Source: Colicola sp016286205 (GTDB taxonomy: Bacteria > Bacteroidota > Bacteroidia > Bacteroidales > Paludibacteraceae). Taken from it: 64,000 nucleotides of DNA. A model generated the notes under the pieces. It searched no databases and was not told the origin of the DNA. It worked only from the letters and a program-made list of their open reading frames with translations. Shown here in pieces: positions 60,802 to 64,000 of the stretch. The DNA lies in NCBI GenBank assembly GCA_016286205.1, contig JAEESF010000009.1, forward strand, positions 1 to 64,000. The letters are read 5' to 3'. The translations under genes and the position numbers were made by a program. Each line of letters opens with the position of its first letter. The first letter of the stretch is position 1.

Positions 60802-61754
60802 CAGATCTCTTCTTTGATCAGATAATCGTTTCTGCTCGGACTATTGCGGATAATCAACTCGGCTAAGAAACCGGCCAAGAAAAGCATACAACCCAGGATC
60901 ATCATCAATATAGCGATGTGGAAGTATGGGTTTACACCTACAAGCATAGCTTGTACATGGTTGGAAAGGGCATAAAGTTTCATGCTTCCAACCACGATGA
61001 CAGCGACGAAACCGATGAGGAACATCAGGCTGCCGACCAGTCCGAAGAAATGCATCGGTTGCTTGCCAAACCGATTGAGGAACCAGAGCGTCAACAGGTC
61101 GAGATAACCATTGACAAAGCGGTTGAGACCGAACTTGCTTACCCCATATTCGCGTTTACGATGTTGCACCACTTTCTCTCCGATTTTGGTGAAACCGGCA
61201 TTCTTAGCCAGATAAGGAATATAGCGATGCATTTCGCTGAAGACTTCGATATTTTTCACCACTTCACTACGATATGCCTTGAGTCCGCAGTTCATGTCAT
61301 GGAGCTGAATGCCCGTGACGCGACGAGCGGTAGCGTTGAAGAGTTTGGACGGCAAGTTCTTAGTCAACTTGTTGTCATAACGCTTTTGTTTCCAGCCACT
61401 TACGAGGTCGAATCCATCTTCTCGAATCATGCGATAGAGTTCCGGAATCTCGTCCGGCGAATCCTGCAGGTCAGCATCCATCGTGATGACTACATCGCCT
61501 TGCGCAGCACGGAAACCGCAATAGAGAGCGGCCGACTTGCCATAGTTGCGACGGAAACTGATTCCCTTCACGATTTTCTGACTCTGTTCCTTCAGTTGCT
61601 TGATCACTTCCCACGAGTTGTCGGTTGAGCCATCATTGACAAAGATGACTTCGTAGGAGAATTTGTTCTCCTTCATGACGCGTGCAATCCACTCGTAGAG
61701 ATGGGGCAACGACTCCGCCTCATTATAGAGAGGCACTATAATCGAAATATCCAT
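60801..61754 (-). CDS. Glycosyltransferase family 2, GtrB/DPM1-like
   Basis: 317 residues. GT2 catalytic domain: SIIVPLYNEAESLPHLYEWI, FVNDGSTDNSWEVIKQL, VVITMDADLQDSPDEIPEL, GWKQKRYDN, DMNCGLKAYRSEV, then two C-terminal membrane helices (FFGLVGSLMFLIGFVAVIVV and ILMMILGCMLFLAGFLAELI). The type transfers glucose or similar sugars to undecaprenyl phosphate. A GtrA-like partner is at 36694-37137. It is divergent from lptD. Confidence 0.94.
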   Translation of the reverse strand: MDISIIVPLYNEAESLPHLYEWIARVMKENKFSYEVIFVNDGSTDNSWEVIKQLKEQSQKIVKGISFRRNYGKSAALYCGFRAAQGDVVITMDADLQDSPDEIPELYRMIREDGFDLVSGWKQKRYDNKLTKNLPSKLFNATARRVTGIQLHDMNCGLKAYRSEVVKNIEVFSEMHRYIPYLAKNAGFTKIGEKVVQHRKREYGVSKFGLNRFVNGYLDLLTLWFLNRFGKQPMHFFGLVGSLMFLIGFVAVIVVGSMKLYALSNHVQAMLVGVNPYFHIAILMMILGCMLFLAGFLAELIIRNSPSRNDYLIKEEI

Positions 61755-61775
61755 AGTTCAAAACTTTTGCGGCTG

Positions 61776-61806
61776 CAAAAGTACTGCTTTTTTTTGACAT
61801 ATGCAA
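61776..61806 (-). promoter_or_regulatory. Promoter of GT2 gene
   Basis: Minus strand: -33 TTGCATATGTCA, T-tract spacer, -7 TACTTTTG, 23-nt register. About 22 nt before the ATG. Confidence 0.8.
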
Positions 61807-61868
61807 ATAAAAACCAAAGATTTTTGATAGCATTTTTTAAGAAAAAGTATTACTTTTTTCTTAGAAAT

Positions 61869-61899
61869 TTGCATATGTCAGAAATTTGTTGTACTTTTG
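61869..61899 (+). promoter_or_regulatory. Promoter of lptD-like gene
   Basis: -33 TTGCATATGTCA, -7 TACTTTTG, 23-nt register. The leader of about 65 nt contains a perfect 12-bp palindrome (GCGCATATGCGC, 61921-61932) and a small hairpin just before the ATG. Confidence 0.78.
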
Positions 61900-61970
61900 C
61901 AGGCTAATTTGGCGTATTGTGCGCATATGCGCTCGCGTTCGGTCAAGAAATCGTACCGACAAAAGAAAGA

Positions 61971-64000
61971 ATGGCCATACGGTTTAGACATATTATCCTG
62001 CTAGTTACCCTACTCTGCTCTATAGCGGTGTGGGGACAGAATGATAGTATACCTGCATCAACGCCAGATAGCACATCGACGATTGCCGCAGATACGACGC
62101 AGCAAGCAGAGACGCCGAAAGCAAAGCCGCAGCCACGCTCGAGCGGAGACATCAAGTCGCCTATTCATTATCAGGCTAGCGACTCGATGGTGATGACCAG
62201 AAACGGAACCGCCTATCTGCACGGCAAAGGTGAACTGAAATACGAAAACATGGAGCTGACCAGCGCTTACATCCGAATGAACATGGACAGCAGTCAGATC
62301 TATGCCCGTGGCGTGCTAGATACCGTCAGCGAAGAAGTAACCGGAAAGCCTGTCTTCAAAGACGGCAAAGACAGTTACGAATCGAGCGAGATAACCTACA
62401 ACATCAAGACGCAGAAGGGTTATATCCGTCGCGTGGTAACGCAGCAAGGCGAAGGATACATCATGGCCGACAAGACCAAGAAAGCCGATGACGACGTGAT
62501 GATGATGGCCGGTGGACAATATACCACCTGCGATAACCACGACCATCCGCACTTCTACCTAAAACTGACGAAAGCAAAAGTCAAACCGGGCGAATACATC
62601 GCCACCGGTCCTGCATATATGGTCGTAGGCGATGTGCCTCTACCACTGGCTATTCCATTCGGATTCTTCCCATTCACAAACAAATACTCGAGCGGTCTGA
62701 TCATGCCTAACTTCGGTGACGACTACACGCGAGGTTTGTATCTGAGCGGTTTGGGATACTATTTCGCTATCTGCGATTACCTAGATCTGCAAGTACTGGG
62801 CGATATCTACTCGCGCGGAACATGGGCTGTGCGCGCTCAATCGAAATACGTATGGCGCTACCATTTCTCGGGTAGTCTGAATATCAGTTACCGAAACGAT
62901 GTGACGGGCGAACGTGGTATGCCCGACTACGCGGTAAGCAAGAACTTCCAAGTGCAATGGACGCACACGCAGGACGCGAAAGCCAATCCATACAACTCGT
63001 TCTCGGCCAGCGTTAACTTCGCGACAAGCGGTTACAACCGTAGCAATATCAATAGTTACTACAACGCTAACCTCTACTCAGAGAACACTAAGAGCAGTAC
63101 GGTCAGCTACACGCAACGTTTTCCGGAGAGCCCGTGGAGTATCAGCCTGACGGCCAGTCTGACGCAACGAACCAAAGACTCGACTATATCGCTCACGGCT
63201 CCGGAACTAGCCGTCAACATGAGTAGTATCTACCCGTTCAAACTGGCACGCGAAGCCACGCTGAAACGCAAGGGACAAGTACGAACGGGCAAAGAGAAAT
63301 GGTATGAGAAGATCAAGATGAGCTACACTATGAACGGCCGAATAGCTGTCAACAACATCAAGGAGAAAGATTTTGTTCATTCTGATTTCTTCCGCGATTG
63401 GCAGACGGGTATCAAGCATTCGTTGCCTATCAATGCTAGTTTCATGCTATTCAAGTACCTGAGCGTGACGCCTACCATCAACATGACGGACCGTATGTAT
63501 TTCCAACGTGTGGACCGCAATTGGGATGAGGCCCAGCAACAATTGCACATGGACACCACCAATGGATTCTACAACGTATTTGACTTCAACGTGGGACTGA
63601 GCATGAGTACGAAGATATACGGATTCTACACGCCTATCAAGAAACTCTTCCCGAACGGCCGAGTCGAGAAATTCCGCCACGTGCTGACTCCGCGAATCGG
63701 ATTTACGTTCCACCCGGATTTTGAGAAGCGCTATTGGGGGTACTACGGCAGTTACGACCAACCTGTTTACTACAAAGACTCGGTGGATGCGGACGGCATG
63801 AAAGTGCCCACCGGCGAGTTTATACATCAGGTCTATTCGCGATACCCGAACGCTATGTATAGCAATGCGCCGCGAGGTATGTCGGCTACGCTGACGTTTG
63901 GTCTGGACCAGAACCTGGAGATGAAAATCATCAACAAGGATGATACCACAGGCAAACAGCCGTACAAAGTGGTGAGTCTGATTGATAATTTCGGTATCAC
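61971..64000 (+). CDS. lptD: LptD-like LPS-assembly outer-membrane protein (partial, C-terminus beyond window)
   Basis: 676 codons are visible and the frame runs off the right edge. Signal peptide MAIRFRHIILLVTLLCSIAV...WG, a Thr/Ser-rich linker, an OstA-like periplasmic domain (MVMTRNGTAYLHGKGELKYE, YESSEITYNIKTQKGYIRRV, MAGGQYTTCDNHDHPHFYLK), then the barrel (VPLPLAIPFGFFPFTNKYSS; GLIMPNFGDDYTRGLYLSGL). It would insert LPS into the outer leaflet with LptE. Bacteroidetes LptD proteins are long and diverged, so the C-terminal strands are needed for certainty. Confidence 0.88.
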   Translation, partial: MAIRFRHIILLVTLLCSIAVWGQNDSIPASTPDSTSTIAADTTQQAETPKAKPQPRSSGDIKSPIHYQASDSMVMTRNGTAYLHGKGELKYENMELTSAYIRMNMDSSQIYARGVLDTVSEEVTGKPVFKDGKDSYESSEITYNIKTQKGYIRRVVTQQGEGYIMADKTKKADDDVMMMAGGQYTTCDNHDHPHFYLKLTKAKVKPGEYIATGPAYMVVGDVPLPLAIPFGFFPFTNKYSSGLIMPNFGDDYTRGLYLSGLGYYFAICDYLDLQVLGDIYSRGTWAVRAQSKYVWRYHFSGSLNISYRNDVTGERGMPDYAVSKNFQVQWTHTQDAKANPYNSFSASVNFATSGYNRSNINSYYNANLYSENTKSSTVSYTQRFPESPWSISLTASLTQRTKDSTISLTAPELAVNMSSIYPFKLAREATLKRKGQVRTGKEKWYEKIKMSYTMNGRIAVNNIKEKDFVHSDFFRDWQTGIKHSLPINASFMLFKYLSVTPTINMTDRMYFQRVDRNWDEAQQQLHMDTTNGFYNVFDFNVGLSMSTKIYGFYTPIKKLFPNGRVEKFRHVLTPRIGFTFHPDFEKRYWGYYGSYDQPVYYKDSVDADGMKVPTGEFIHQVYSRYPNAMYSNAPRGMSATLTFGLDQNLEMKIINKDDTTGKQPYKVVSLIDNFGI

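Overview
The window is a stretch of chromosome from a member of the Bacteroidales, probably gut-associated and uncultured; the family cannot be fixed from the sequence. Evidence: TonB-dependent receptors with carboxypeptidase-regulatory N-terminal domains, a BACON/FISUMP-type lipoprotein, DUF5103 (type IX secretion plug family), the K+-dependent class of membrane pyrophosphatase, Bacteroidetes-type promoters (TAnnTTTG -7 box) and almost no Shine-Dalgarno sequences. TAA, TAG and TGA all act as stops, so the genetic code is standard.

Layout. 0-10 kb: partial membrane pyrophosphatase (hppA, minus); an AT-rich gap with a 23-A tract and an 11-bp repeat array; a small lipoprotein; pyruvate phosphate dikinase; a flavodiiron protein divergent from a UmuC-type polymerase; an SDR and a SprT-like protein. 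9.5-16.3 kb (minus): gdhA, a receiver/PEP-synthase-like hybrid, a Na/Pi cotransporter-like protein and a SIMPL-domain protein. 16.5-20.5 kb (plus): lysS-gpsA-pgi. 20.5-22.4 kb: DUF5103, tRNA-Thr(CGT), a decayed tRNA-like copy and an 11-bp array. 22.4-27.3 kb (plus): queH followed by a surface-polymer cassette (Cthe_2159-like beta-helix lipoprotein, small secreted protein, VTC polyphosphate-polymerase domain, DUF4956, DUF2490). 27.3-31.9 kb (minus): two TonB receptors, one with a His-rich loop. 32-41.5 kb (minus): a long housekeeping operon (nitroreductase, pdxA, alaS, gtrA-like, guanine deaminase, lipoate ligase, yifB/comM, aminotransferase). 41.6-46.1 kb (plus): PrsW, an outer-membrane protein, valS. 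46-50 kb: small secreted protein, FMN reductase, GSCFA, LolC/E-type permease, PAP2. 50-54 kb (minus): rsmE, prfA, folD, ffh. 54.2-58 kb: an accessory island with a paralogous small-protein pair, two candidate structured RNAs, hypothetical proteins and a BACON lipoprotein. 58-64 kb: PagL-like lipid A deacylase, a Bacteroidales hypothetical, a GtrB/DPM-like glycosyltransferase and partial lptD.

How parts fit together. Two PPi-linked enzymes (membrane pyrophosphatase, PPDK) and the PEP-synthase-like protein point to a pyrophosphate-using central metabolism. The 58-64 kb genes concern outer-membrane lipid A/LPS. The VTC cassette looks like a cell-envelope phosphate-polymer system of unknown role.

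Three features cut across the window. First, sixteen promoters share an unusually extended -33 element (TTGCryATrT) in a fixed 23-nt register with TAnnTTTG. Second, five intergenic arrays have an exact 11-bp period but different unit sequences. Third, minus-strand structured-RNA candidates lie at about 55.1-55.4 kb and 57.7-58.0 kb.
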